The notes below the pieces were generated by a model. The model saw only the letters and a program-made list of their open reading frames with translations. It did not search any database and had not been told where the DNA came from. DNA of 64,000 nucleotides from Yponomeuta sedellus (Eukaryota > Arthropoda > Insecta > Lepidoptera > Yponomeutidae). Position 1 is the first letter of the stretch; the number at the start of each line of letters is the position of its first letter. Below, one piece after another: positions 9,942-20,451 of this stretch. Both the position numbers and the translations under genes were made by a program. Location: the NCBI GenBank assembly GCA_934045075.1, contig OW203730.1:8176785-8240784 (forward strand), in the 5' to 3' direction.

Positions 9942-11011
9942 GCGTCCGGCAGCCGGGGCCTGCGAGCGATTCGAGCGAGATAGAAAATATGGTTGTTCTA
10001 TTCTAGTCTCTTCTATTCTTTGCAACGAATTACAAAAGTAATAACGCGAACAAAGTTCGATTACCGGAATAACAGCCTCAGGCCTCTTAAATTCCGTAAT
10101 AGCGACACAATATTTCATTTTCGCCCCGCACGGTCTGTTATTTTATTAGGGGGGATCAATTTTACGACTTTCGATACTTTACGGCTGTTGAGTCTTAAAC
10201 GTAAAAAAAAATTGATAAAAAACAAACACCGTATTGCCAAAATGTCATATAGGCCTTGCACAAAGTCTTAATGAGTCCGTTGAATTTTTATTTCAGTAAA
10301 TTATTTTAGTGAACTAAAACTGAATTTTAACATCAGTGTGACTTTTTGTTAAATTTATTGTAAATCAGTTAGTTTCGTCATTTTTGCTGATTTAGAAAAT
10401 TCTCTGACTCTTTTTAGGAGATGAGTTTCACTTTTATACAAAGTTAAAGCATGTAAGCTGTTCTAACGGTCAAAATCCGTTAACTATTTCTTTGAAAGTC
10501 TATTAAGAATAGTAAGTAATTATTACAATATTTTGTGATCTGCCACTTTTTTCTTCATATCCTATTATAGCATTTTTTTTTAATCCGTAACTTTCTTTTA
10601 CTTTTCTTATCTGCATCCGCGTCGATAATACCTTCCACAGGAAATTCAACTGTTAAAAAAATATCAAACCGTTTCGCCTCTGGGTGATCGCAAAGAGACA
10701 TACAATCAAACGAGCAGCAAAAATAATACTCTTTTGTTTTCTTAGTCGGGTTAAAAGGGTTACGTTTACAACCTGGGTTTATCCCTTTGTTTCGCGCTCC
10801 CGTATATCAAGATGCCTCTAAAATAATAATATGTTTTCGTCAAAGTTCAGGGACATCCATGTTGAATATACAGGGTTGTTTAAAACAAAGTTCAATTATT
10901 AAGACACGTCAATTAAAATTTTTCATATACAAAAACTTTTGTTCGACGACTTTTGATTTTTATTTATGAAATAAAAAATACAAATATTTTTTACAGTTCT
11001 ACGGTTTATAA
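9942..11011. other. no feature recognised
   Basis: The open frame at 9993-10271 lacks any domain and has AT-driven composition. The rest is AT-rich with nothing supportable. Confidence 0.45.
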
Positions 11012-11145
11012 ATAACCTATTTGGAGGCTAAAATTCCACCGGCCTCGCACCCGCGACCTCTGGGCACGGTTAGCCAGATATAGGTTTATGAAATTGGGTT
11101 ATATTAAAAGTTTTTTAAAACTGTCCTTAGCAAGGGTTAGCTTAT
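11012..11145. mobile_element. degraded pal-tRNA inverted pair
   Basis: The left part reads the antisense arm (aacctatttggaggctaaaa, then a deleted B-box region and cgacctctg). The right part ends in the sense long tail (ttaaaactgtccttagc, then agggttagc). The centre is heavily rearranged. Confidence 0.65.
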
Positions 11146-11489
11146 ATTATTATACTTAAAATTACATAATGACACGTATTTTTAATGTGAATGGGTATTT
11201 TGTTACACACTCTATATTCCTTGGCCAGCTATAACTACAATCTCGGGTACCAAAATCTATGAAACGATTGACAGGTCGACCTTAATCAATCACACCACAC
11301 ACAGCCAATTTCCAATAACATTGTTCTATCGTGAAGCACTAAAATCAAACTCGTGTTCTCTGTCAAAATAAGGTAAATCATTCTAAGGTATAAGTTTATC
11401 ATTTATTCATATTATTGTTAAAAAATATTTAAAAACCACCGATTTGTCATTAATGCACTGAATATAACAATAGAACTAATATAATATAA

Positions 11490-11769
11490 CCTATTTAGAG
11501 GCTAAAAATTCCACCCATGCCGGGATTCGAACCCGCGACCTCTGGCTATCCGTGTCGCTGCCTGTACGTAATACAGAGAATAGTGTAAAGAGGTTCGAAC
11601 TTTCACTGATGCCAGTTAGTCGCTCATTGGCTCAGTTGGAAAGAGCGCTGGCACGGATAGCCAGAGGTCGCGGGTATCAAATCCCGGCATGGGTGGAATT
11701 TTTAGCCTCTAAATAGGTTTTTTAAAATTGTCCTTAGCACGGGTTAGTGCATTAAAAATTAAAATAGTA
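11490..11769 (+). mobile_element. pal-tRNA inverted dimer with 13-bp TSD
   Basis: The left antisense arm (cctatttagaggctaaaa..., B-box complement ggattcgaacccg) is followed by a linker (aaagaggttcgaactttca, ctgatgcc) and a right sense arm. The sense arm has a tRNA-like head with ggctcagttgg and a B-box region, the cctctaaataggt flank, and the long tail cttagcacgggttagtgcat ending aaaatagta. A single direct repeat taatataatataa flanks the whole unit (11477-11489, 11770-11782). The TSD is AT-rich, so it is weaker alone than the one at 16.2 kb, but both copies end in the same aaaatagta. Confidence 0.88.
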
Positions 11770-12289
11770 TAATATAATATAAATTAATTTTATTCAGTGG
11801 CTACACAAAACAGCATGATTGAGTGGGATACCTCGATCATTAAGAGTGTGAATATGAAGGTATGTGAATGCATGTTTTCCGTCACAGTTAGTGAGTCGTT
11901 TTGGCCACTAAAACTATCCAAATGTACGTAACTTACAAAACAAAGTCATTGTACAAGTGGTACGAGTACATACCGAGTGGTGGATACCGCCGGTACGTAC
12001 CATAAAAACTATAGTCGCAAACAACGAGTCATGTCAAACGATATCGCATTCAAAACGCAACCGATAAAGCAATAAACGCTCGCGCTAGGGGCTTTTAGAG
12101 CTTAGGAATAATATTGCTATACAACGTGTTGTAAAAATAGCTCAAACACAAAACAAAAATATTTTTGAGCATGATTTAAAATAGAAATATAGGTAGCAAA
12201 ACGTATATTATGCATAACTAAAAGCAAAAATAATAAAAATCCTTTATTGAATGCAAATATACGAGTACAGCATAATTTAACTAACTTTG
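11770..12289. other. no clear feature; possible SINE-D scrap
   Basis: About 11868-11960 has weak similarity to the minus-strand SINE-D body (tgttttccgtcacagtta, aatgtacgtaac). Nothing else is recognised. Confidence 0.35.
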
Positions 12290-12760
12290 AAATGAAATGA
12301 AAAGGTTTTATTCAAAGTAGCGCAGATACTGCGGCTTAATGAACGTTACAAGTCAAACTAGGGGTTCATTTCAAAATCTGGATCATTTTGGAGTAAAATG
12401 GACAAAAAAACTCCGAACTTAATCTTTTCAAATTCCTTAATTAACAGAATTTACACAGATTCTACAAAACTCGTGAATTTTACATGATTGAATTCCAAAC
12501 ATCATTGTCATCTAAATAATCCTTAATATTATAGTAGCTCTTTTGGCACAAAGTGTACTTTACACATTTTTTGAACCGCGCTTCAGTCAAACTTAATATA
12601 TCTTCAGGGATTTTATTGTAGAAGCGTATGCAATGCCCCATGAAGGATGAACTAACTTTGTAAAAGTAATTAAAATTTTTTTGTTTAAGAATTATAATTG
12701 TCGACAAACTACATGCAATACTAAACGACAAATGAATATTACCATTTACTATATGCTGTA
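12290..12760 (-). pseudogene. LINE-E 3' end: RT C-terminus plus 3' UTR
   Basis: The minus-strand frame at 12480-12731 reads ...SSFMGHCIRFYNKIPEDILS, then LTEARFKKCVKYTLCQKSYY NIKDYLDDNDVW. This is the C-terminal end of a lepidopteran-type non-LTR reverse transcriptase (the MGH..RFYNKIPE.I..L....FK motif followed by Y.I.DYL.D...W). The 3' UTR continues to a tgaataaaaccttttcattt end at 12290. The 3' UTR recurs at 20452-20570 (minus) and 47700-47832 (plus). The catalytic domain is absent (5' truncated). Confidence 0.82.
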
Positions 12761-12892
12761 CTCTTCAGTACAGCATATAGTAATTTAGTAATTAGAATAA
12801 TTTGTAAAAGTAATCACCATTTTATGATTTATTGCTTAGAAAAAAATATAATTATCGACAAACTACATGCAATACTAAACAACAAATTAATA
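12655..12892 (-). repeat. internal duplication of the LINE-E 5' junction
   Basis: The block ttgtaaaagtaat ... cgacaaactacatgcaatac ... aaat at about 12656-12737 recurs at about 12803-12892 with differences. The two copies are separated by a perfect hairpin at 12747-12782. Confidence 0.75.
12747..12782. repeat. perfect 16-bp-arm hairpin
   Basis: tactatatgctgtact (12747-12762) is perfectly inverted at 12767-12782 with a 4-nt loop (cttc). Confidence 0.9.
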
Positions 12893-13388
12893 ATAGGGGT
12901 TAATGTATGAAACTGCCGTTTTATTGCAATAGGTTCTTTGAATTCACATAGAATCTTCATGGTTTGAGGTTTTCGAATGAAACTTTTTTCAAATGGTTTC
13001 TATGATGTTCTTTTTTTTAAAAATGTGAAACATTTGAATATCGACTTTCAATTGTTTTTGTTATACAATTTAGACAAGAAAGATGGATACTGCGAAAATT
13101 CGAGTGATTTTTGAATACGAGTTCCGACGCGGAACTAACGCGGCAGAAACAGCCCGCAATATCAATGCTGCGTTTGGAGAGGGGTCTACTAATGAACGCA
13201 CCGTGCAATTTTGGTTTAAACGCTTTCGTGATGGAAATTTCGACTTAAAGAACGAGCCACGAGGAAGACCGCCCACACAGGTGAATAACGATGAATTAAA
13301 AGAGATAGTGGAAGCCGATCCTAGTCAAACTACCCAAGAATTAGCGGCATGGTTTAACGGCATTAGTAGACCCGAAACTACTAACTAA
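12893..13388 (+). pseudogene. mariner transposon, 5' part only
   Basis: A 5' end resembling a mariner inverted repeat (ggggttaatgtatgaaactg, then ccgttttattgc) starts about 12893. The transposase begins at the ATG at 13083: MDTAKIRVIFEYEFRRGTNA, then AETARNINAAFG, STNERTVQFWFKRFRDG and EPRGRPP. This is the mariner N-terminal pair of helix-turn-helix domains (HTH_48 type) up to the GRP linker and the start of the second HTH. The frame ends at 13388. No catalytic domain follows, so it is a 3'-truncated relic of about 100 codons out of the usual 345. The minus-strand open frames at 13017-13276 are shadows. It is a different mariner from the copy at 26 kb. Confidence 0.9.
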
Positions 13389-14124
13389 AACTATTATTCT
13401 GAATATATTTCATTAGTACCGTATTTAGACCCATTTAATATAATTAACCATACGAATATAATGAGCATAGCCAGTCATTAGCAAATAAGTCGTAAAATAT
13501 TAGAGTTCATTTTCAGGCTAGATATTTTTGTTGGTAGTGAAAACAATGTTTTGTGGAGGTTATGATGTTTATGTGTGATCGCTAGCATCGGCATGAGCGT
13601 CCCTGCTCTATCGCATTCAAAATGCAAGTCACGTAGGCCACGGGAAGCAGCTGGTGGCTGGTTTGCCGGCCGCTCGAATTATCCCTACGGGCTGACGCGT
13701 TGCGGGCGCGTGACTCCTACGCCCTTCTGTCGCCCTGGTACTTTTGGCATCGAGTTAGGTTCGCTGTCTTTATAGTTTCCGTTTCTATTGAAATGAAACG
13801 CACTTTAAAAAATGTGTTTATCTACTCTGATACTAGGTATTAAAACTGAAAACAAAACTCTTATTACAAACATTACACATAGGGCAAAAATAATAAAAAT
13901 AAATAATTGTATTACGATACAGGTATTGTATGTACACCTTTATCATAACATAACTTTTTAATCATAACGATACACATATACAACCTCCAACTGGACCAAG
14001 AAAATTGAACCGTTGAAGGTTTTTTAAAACTTTAAAAAAAACTGTAACTAGCCTCGGTCGACTTCCTCCAAATGGTACCGAAGTTTGCGGTCTTGTGGTG
14101 CGATTTTTTTGTTCCAGATAGACA
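13389..14124. other. no feature recognised; GC-richer patch 13570-13760
   Basis: The plus open frame at 13575-13775 lies in a GC-richer patch but shows no domain or exon signal that I can support. Confidence 0.4.
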
Positions 14125-14231
14125 CATAGATAGAGAACACTTTATTGCACAACCGGAGAAAAGAATACAACCATGATTTCTTAAATCTAAGTAATTGTAA
14201 GTAATTAGCGGCTTAGAGCGATCTCTTCCAG
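14125..14231 (-). mobile_element. Family H LINE 3' end
   Basis: On the minus strand: tctggaagagatcgctctaa, ttagatttaagaaatcatgg, tgtgcaataaagtgttctct. It has a poly(A)-signal-like aataaa close to its end. The same family is at 36497-36622, 38072-38213, 40103-40199, 54870-54965 and 56362-56475, all in the same orientation. Confidence 0.75.
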
Positions 14232-14564
14232 ATATTTTATTTGCAGATTTTCCCTGAATGATTCTAATTATTCACCTTTTCTTACAGGTACTTTGCAAAC
14301 TTAATTTAAACCAAGCATCGTCTCCCCTATCGGCAGTTGCAGAGAATAGCTTTGTAGTAAAGTACGAGTATATGTCCCATATTCTCGACGGAGTCGTCCG
14401 ACTGTCAATTTGCGCGAGTATTTTTTCCTTTATATGCGAAGTGTCGGGGGAATAATGGCTAATACATGACTCGACTAGCATAACGTCCTACAAAAATGTG
14501 ATAGCGGCACTTTCATGCAACTTTTCTATTGATGTTTTGGTCTTAGATACTGTAGCATACAATA

Positions 14565-14715
14565 ACATAACATAACATTTTACATACTGGCACATACGAG
14601 TACATTGCTTCTGGCCCCACACTAGGATACCCTGTGTCGTGGGAACCAGAAACAACGACATCACTAACATGTAAACATCCAAGACCTGGGGTTTTTTTTA
14701 TTTGTTCCCAGCCGG
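14565..14715 (-). mobile_element. SINE-B, head damaged
   Basis: The minus strand carries the SINE-B body (aggtcttggatgtttacatg, gttgtttctggttcccacga, cacagggtatcctagtgtgg) and the (atgtt)n tail. The tRNA head is broken just upstream of the B box. Confidence 0.8.
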
Positions 14716-15954
14716 GATTCAAACGTTCGAACGATCGGACGGAATAGAAAACGTTTATTTGGTGTCAACATATCTATAATATAAAAATGATCGCTGAATG
14801 TGTTGGTAAGAGCAAATCTCGAGAGCAGCCGAAACGATTTCGCTAATTCTTTTTTTAGAATATTCCTTGAAGTACGAGGATGGTTGGAGAGAAAAATTAA
14901 AAAAAATAATGAATCGACTGTTAGGCGGTACGAAGTTTCCTGGGTCAACTAGTTTAAAATAAAAACAATAATAGTTAAGCGTGTAGGTAACTTAGTTTCT
15001 ACATAGAGTACTTATTACCATTAATAAAACAAAAATGGCACCAAAATGGCCGGTGCCATTTATAATTTGGTAGTTTTTTATTTGTACACATTTATATGAT
15101 TGAGTAAAACGTAATTCGTCAGCTTTTAAATTAAAACACAGTATTAGATGGTTTAAATACATAATATTAGTTTTTGTATGTACTCCAAGAATTACATAAG
15201 AGACTTTGTTTACTTTTTGATAAGAAAACGTATTATAGAACAAGTTATTATTTTAAATCCATTATGGCGCTAGTTAGCACCCCCTAGCGCCTAAAATAAC
15301 ATAGTAAAGTACCATTAGCGACCTTATTACAAAACGAAATTTCTTCCAGATAACCATTGCAGGGAAAAAAATCACAGTCGGATCATGACTGATATATTTT
15401 ATGGTACTTTTTTTAATTTGTCTAATATCAGTCACTAGTCACTACTGATATGTAATACCTGTGTGAATCGATAGAGATTAATATCAAACAAACAACACTA
15501 TTAATCCAAAAGTATCAACGCCCTCTTGCCTAACAAACACTCATGCAAACATAAACAGAGCAACCTGTTTACACAAGACAACGTATTTACCATACTCTAT
15601 TTCATCCAAGCTGACAATGTAAAGGCAAAACAAATGCAATCGGACAGAATAACGCCATAAAAACCTTTTGAAAGATGCTATAACACACCCTATAAAATAT
15701 ACCTCCACTCTACCTTCCTAGATAAACGGAGAATTTTTCCAACCAATCCCATTTTAGTCTGTAGAAACTGTGTCAAGTTTAACTCAGTTCAAATGGTACA
15801 AAATCGTAAATAGACTGATATAAATCTAGCAAGCCAGATATTATTGAAAGCCTAGCATATTTTCAAAGTATTGAAGCATATACGGATATCTTCCATAATG
15901 AAATCGTCCACTGCCGCAGATGTTTTATTTTTGTATGTTTGTTTGTTTTTGTTT
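14716..15954. other. no feature recognised except a repeat motif at 15266
   Basis: 15266-15281 repeats the ggcgctagttagcRcc motif of 1051-1066. The minus open frames at 14664-14948 and 14992-15243 show no domain. Confidence 0.4.
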
Positions 15955-16164
15955 TCTTCTTCTTCTTCAGGTTATATTAGTCCACTGCTGAAGTGCCATC
16001 ATTGGGGGGTATTGGCCATAATCCCCACGCTGGGCATGCGGGTTGGGATCGCAGTTTAGTGGAATTGTACTGCAGGGGGCGCTGCTGCCCACCCCGTTTG
16101 TGTTTTACGACACCCGCGGGAAGAATTTGGGTTGGTGCTATTCTCTAGGCCGACACCACACAGC
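15955..16164 (-). mobile_element. Family C retroposon end, (GAA)n tail
   Basis: On the minus strand it runs gctgtgtggtgtcggcctag, cttcccgcgggtgtcgtaaa, ggggattatggc, cagtggactaatata and ends in (gaa)n. Related copies at 25418-25681, 42238-42486, 43041-43242 and 46885-47125 all lie on the minus strand. This copy lacks part of the interior. Confidence 0.82.
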
Positions 16165-16223
16165 ATATTACATAACGTAACCTCGGCTTCGACTTATGGA
16201 AAGGGCGGGGTAAGAAATATTGA

Positions 16224-16434
16224 AAACCTATTTAGAGGCTAAAAATTCACCCATGCCGGGATTCGAACCCGCAACCTCTGCGTGTATCTGGCACGGATAG
16301 CCCGTGCCGGATACACGCACGGATAGCCAGAGGTTGCGGGTTTGAAACTCGGCATGGGTGAAATTTTTAGGCTCTAAACAGGTTTTTTAAATTTGTCCTT
16401 AGCACGGGTTAGTGCATTAAAAATAAAAATAGTA
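16224..16434 (+). mobile_element. pal-tRNA inverted dimer with 13-bp TSD (clearest copy)
   Basis: The left antisense arm 16224-16280 (B-box complement inside) is paired with the right sense arm 16328-16386. In the centre a second hairpin (16281-16296 with 16302-16317, one mismatch, 5-nt loop) is built from anticodon-arm sequence. The right arm continues into the long tail (gtccttagcacgggttagtg, cattaaaaataaaaatagta). A single non-trivial TSD taagaaatattga lies at 16211-16223 and 16435-16447. The TSD encloses both arms, so the palindrome inserted as one unit. Confidence 0.92.
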
Positions 16435-16462
16435 TAAGAAATATTGATGAAAGAAATATCTG

Positions 16463-16655
16463 TGAATATCTAGGTGACAGGGGTTGGTGAAGGGCGTTCC
16501 ATGCGACAATATTTAAACCAAATAGGATGGAGATGTATTAGTACCCGAAACTAGTGTGGCTGTAACGACTAATGAATGTTGATGAAGCGAAAACAATTGT
16601 CAGGATCGTGGCAAATAGCAGACCCTGGTCTCTGCCTGGCCCTCCGACGTAATGT
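16463..16655 (+). pseudogene. LINE RT C-terminal relic (WFGHVERM family)
   Basis: The degraded frame includes RLMNVDEAK (around 16573), then a frameshifted aggatcgtggcaaatagcag and ccctggtctctgcctgg. Several stops and indels. No function remains. Confidence 0.7.
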
Positions 16656-17063
16656 CGGAGTGGTCGCTTTACATGCTACGAACGTGTACATCAGCTAACG
16701 TTGAAAGTGTTCTAGGGTTTTTTTTGTGTTTAAATGATCAATTTGCTTATTCACTAATAATTAACAATTATGATATGACGATACTGTTGTAGATTTATAT
16801 AGTTTATTAAAATTCTTTTGTTTGCATGTGACATTTTTCTATAAGGTTAGATAGAGCTGACATTGCACATCCAAGTCAAAGTCATCTGGAGATCACGACA
16901 TTGACTTTCTATGGGTAAGAAAGTTTTATGGAAGTCAGTTCGTAAAATTAATTTCAGAATACAAACATTCAAACGCTACTATTTACCTTTTACTTAGGGA
17001 CACGAGATACGATTTATGTAAGCTGCTATATTACATATAAATAAAAAAATTGAAATAAATTTT

Positions 17064-17246
17064 TATTTTTAATGCACTAACCCGTGCTAAGGAACAAATT
17101 TAAAAACCTATTGAAAGAGGTTCGAAATTTCACTGATGCCGTGAGTCGCCCATTGGCTCAATTGGTAGAGCGCTGGCACGGATAGCCAGAGGTTGCGGGT
17201 TCGAATCCCGGCATGGGTGAAATTTTAAGCCTCTAAATAGGTTTTT
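17064..17246 (-). mobile_element. pal-tRNA with inverted long tail and 17-bp TSD
   Basis: The right part (17107-17246, plus strand) is the most complete single arm. It has a 5' linker gaaagaggttcgaaatttca, a tRNA-like head with a foldable 7-bp acceptor stem, D, anticodon and T arms, then the short tail ctaaataggttttt. The left part is the long tail in inverted orientation (aatgcactaacccgtgctaa, then ggaacaaatttaaaaaccta). A single 17-bp TSD aaattgaaataaatttt lies at 17047-17063 and 17247-17263. The opposite head has been lost. Confidence 0.92.
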
Positions 17247-17263
17247 AAATTGAAATAAATTTT

Positions 17264-17879
17264 AGTTTCGTAGAAGCTTTCAAATAATACACAAGGTGAA
17301 TAAGACTATGTGAATTCTTAGAGCTTCGGGTCAGCTCGTCGGATATGCGCGGACTCCAGCCCATTCTCGACGAGGAAGGAATGTGCATTTCGTTCCCTGA
17401 AGGAATCAAGATATTGTGAAGGCACTGGGTCAACTGACTTTATTTTATGGCAAATGAAAGTGCAAGAGAGAGTATTTCCCTTTGGAGCTCTCCGCAATGT
17501 TAAGAAACATAGCTGGCGAATTAACGTGTTACATGCACTCTCTAAACAGAATTGAAACATAAAATATGAAGGATATTAAGGTAACATAAGTTATTGTGGG
17601 TAATATTGAGGTTCGTACGACAGTCAAACTTCTTAACAATTTACTAGTTACGGTGGAATAGATAAATGGGAAAACATTCGAATAAATAAACGAACGAACT
17701 AATGAACGACTGAAAAACGAATGAACGAATAAGTTTTCAATATTGTTGAGTACAGTACTTATTTGATTCTTCTAAACGGCGTTGGTCATAATGTAAACTA
17801 ATTTAAAACTAGAACATTATGCATTATTGAGAAAGTAAAATTGATTTAGTTATTTTATTTATATTTTATTTGAACTCCT
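17264..17879. other. no feature recognised
   Basis: The minus open frames at 17245-17433 and 17318-17560 overlap the retroposon edge and show no domain. Confidence 0.45.
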
Positions 17880-18062
17880 CGGATACTCAGGTTTCCTCAA
17901 GATGTTTTCCTTTACTGTCAGAGAGTGGTATTGCTACGATAATTTCACAATTGGACATAACTTAGAAAACAAAGTCATTGGAAAATGCCCGCATTGGGAA
18001 TAGAACCTGGGTCTCACGCTTCCGAATCCATTGTTCTACCCACCGGGCTACCGCCACTCTTA
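17880..18062 (-). mobile_element. SINE-D with tRNA-like head
   Basis: On the minus strand: agagtggcggtagcccggtg, ggtagaacaatggattcgga, a B-box-like ggttctattcc, then the body aatgactttgttttcta, gtaaaggaaaacatcttgag. The 3' end is truncated in variant-2 sequence. Confidence 0.8.
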
Positions 18063-18610
18063 TAATAGATTCTTACAACCCAAATATAACCATTAATTTA
18101 AAACAATAATAAAATCACTCCAGCTTAGTTTTAAGCTCACTGGGCCCACGACACAATAGCCAATAATATTAATGCGTCCAAAATTAATTGTCGTCGGTCA
18201 AAACCAGCAATTAACCTACAGTTTCTAATAAAAGGTTGTATATAGTGAACGGAGGTCGTTTGCATTAAAACAATGGGTCAAATTATTTTAGAGTTGGTGG
18301 CTTACTCTTGTTACTTGGACATTGATTTGGATTTTGCTTTTACTAAGAAACAGTTATCTAACTAAAAGTCGAATATTCATTAAGGCAACCGTTCCTAAGG
18401 GAAAAAAATGTAGAATAAAAGCTTAAGTCATTCAGTTTTACGAACATCGGTAATTTCGGCTTACCGTTTGCAATTTTGTTCTTTGAAAAGAAAAAAAAAC
18501 GTATAATTAAAGTTTAAGTCATTTAGTTTTACGAAAATCAGTTATTGCTCTCCAAACTTTGTAATTTCGTTCGTTCAAGAGGAAAAAAAATGTAGAATAA
18601 CAGCTCAAGT

Positions 18611-18845
18611 TGACGGCCTCGGTGGCGCAGCGGCTTGGCACGCTGACTGTAAAACCGAAGGGGTCGGGTTCGATCCCCGGCCGGGTCAAACTAGGAAACG
18701 AACTTTTCTAGTTTGTCTCGGGACTTGGATGTTATCTATGTATTTATTGTATTAAATCTATCGTCGCGTTAGCACCTATAACACAGGTCATTTAGTTGTA
18801 CTTAGTATAGGGCTAACGGGATCTGTGTAATAAGTCCATGAATAT
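18611..18845 (+). mobile_element. SINE-A, tRNA-derived
   Basis: tRNA-like head 18614-18690 with an A-box-like ggtggcgcagcgg and B box gggttcgatcccc. Then the body ctagtttgtctcgggacttg, atctatgtatttattgtatt, cgtcgcgttagcacctataa, ctaacgggatctgtgtaata, ending in the tail that becomes the 18846-19102 array. A minus-strand copy is at 22313-22557. Confidence 0.9.
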
Positions 18846-19102
18846 TTATATTATATTATATTATATTATATTATATTATATTATATTATATTATATTATA
18901 TTATATTATATTATATTATATTATATTATATTATATTATATTATATTATATTATATTATATTATATTATATTATATTATATTATATTATATTATATTATA
19001 TTATATTATATTATATTATATTATATTATATTATATTATATTATATTATATTATATTATATTATATTATATTATATTATATTATATTATATTATATTATA
19101 TT
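18846..19102. repeat. perfect (TTATA)n array, about 51 copies
   Basis: 257 bp of the pentamer TTATA without a single visible interruption. It directly follows the SINE-A body, whose other copy ends in a short ttattatta-type tail, so the array is an expanded SINE tail. The open frame through it (YIILYYIIL repeat) is spurious. Confidence 0.97.
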
Positions 19103-19275
19103 GATACAGTTTTACAAACATCGGCAATTGCTGCCTACCGTTTGCAATTTCGTTCGTTCGAAAGGGAAAAAAATGTAGAATTAAAGCTTAAGTCATTTAG
19201 TTTTACGAACACCGATAATTGCTGGGGACGTGCGTTCGGCGAACCGTTAAATATAGTTTGCATAAACTCGACCTG

Positions 19276-19736
19276 TGCTAAATGTAGGTATTCCACATAT
19301 TCCTCGTTTGGTGGGAAATTGTAAACTAACAAAATTAATATGAATATTTAATCGATTTTGGTAATTTTCACACTGCTATTTTGTACCTAATGCAACTATT
19401 TGTTATTCAATAAAATGTCATTACTTTGTTAGCTGCTGACGCGTTTTGAAAACTCTCTTCCAAACTTAAGCGTCGGTTCTTAGTTTTTACTGACCAATTG
19501 CAGTCATTATGGTAATTTTAGTCTTATTAAGAGAAATTCGTCCAGAGAATATTTTCTTTTATTAACCTACCTATGTTACAGTATTCAAATTACCGCCGAA
19601 ACTTTTCAGGTGTGGTCAAACCTTCAACGAAGATCCACGGGGAAAACTTTGAAGTTAAACAATTACGAGAGGCTCAACAACTTTATTTTAATAAACCTTG
19701 AGACTTCTCAAGTCTATTAAATATACATACCTATGT
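19276..19736. other. no feature recognised
   Basis: AT-rich, nothing supportable. Confidence 0.45.
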
Positions 19737-19793
19737 ACAGTCTGTTAGCTTGTAGAATATACTTCGGCTACTATTGGATATATTCGTGTAATC
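19737..19793 (+). mobile_element. truncated end of the 43.9-kb MITE family
   Basis: acagtctgttagcttgtaga, then atatacttcggctac and ggatatattcgtgtaatc. This matches the inverted terminus of 43932-44155. It is cut by the family-B inverted pair that follows. Confidence 0.75.
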
Positions 19794-19794
19794 G

Positions 19795-19996
19795 ATTGCA
19801 ACCCTGTATGTCCCCACTGCTGGGGCACGGGTCTCTTCCTGTATTGTAGGAAGGTTAGGCCATACTCCACCACGGGGGCCAAGTCCGGGTTGGTGGAGGA
19901 TTGTAAGACAGTGGCGGGCCTTACTGTCTGAAGTTATCAAGCAGGAAGAGACCCGTGCCCCAGCAGTGGGGACATACAAGGGTTGATAACGATACT
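19795..19996. mobile_element. Family B copy with inverted 3' end (head to head)
   Basis: A minus-sense family-B copy (19795 to about 19943) is followed directly by a plus-sense truncated copy of its 3' end (caggaagagacccgtgcccc, agcagtggggacatacaagg). Arms of about 50 bp are nearly perfectly inverted. Confidence 0.88.
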
Positions 19997-20451
19997 TCTG
20001 GTCTCTGTGGAAAAAAACCTATTATAACATTCAGGACTATTTGGAAGACAAAGTATTTGTCTGTGCTGTCTAGTATTTATTACCGTTAATGGGGACGATC
20101 ATGTCTTGTTTAGTGTAACTTGAAGTTGAAAACTATATTAATTAAATTAAAACCGATTGAAAAGAATAAACGTGGAGTATCTTTGTTAGCTTATTCTCGA
20201 CATAATATAATGATTGTATAAAAATTACGATTCTAAAACTAATCGTTTTGACGTTCATTAACTATTTGACTTTGACGTTTATTACACGGCTACGATTGTA
20301 CAAGTTTCCGTTGAAAACCAATGCAACCTTCGTTTGAATCGACATTTTAATCTATAGACGACAACACATTACCCTTTATGACTGAAACGCACTAGTGAGT
20401 ACCAAGCATGAGGTCAAATGCCCAAATGGTCAATGCATTTAAAGAATAATT

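Larger units (their letters stand above)
18370..19275 (+). repeat. 91-bp tandem repeat interrupted by a SINE
   Basis: The unit landmark cttaagtcattNagttttac starts at 18422, 18513, 18604 (cut short), about 19096 (partly lost) and 19187. This is a 91-bp period once the 18611-19102 insertion is removed. Shared blocks include cgtttgcaatttcgttcgtt and gaaaaaaatgtagaat. Copies differ by about 10-20 per cent. No coding potential is evident. Confidence 0.85.

Noticed and set aside
13575..13775. GC-richer plus-strand open frame
   Set aside because: No domain, no splice or promoter support.
17140..17220. Possible functional tRNA gene
   Set aside because: The cloverleaf can be drawn, but the base before the anticodon is C, the sequence lies in a repeated retroposon with a TSD, and several diverged copies exist.
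18838..19104. 88-codon open frame MNIYIILYY...
   Set aside because: It is a reading of the TTATA pentamer array; no real protein.
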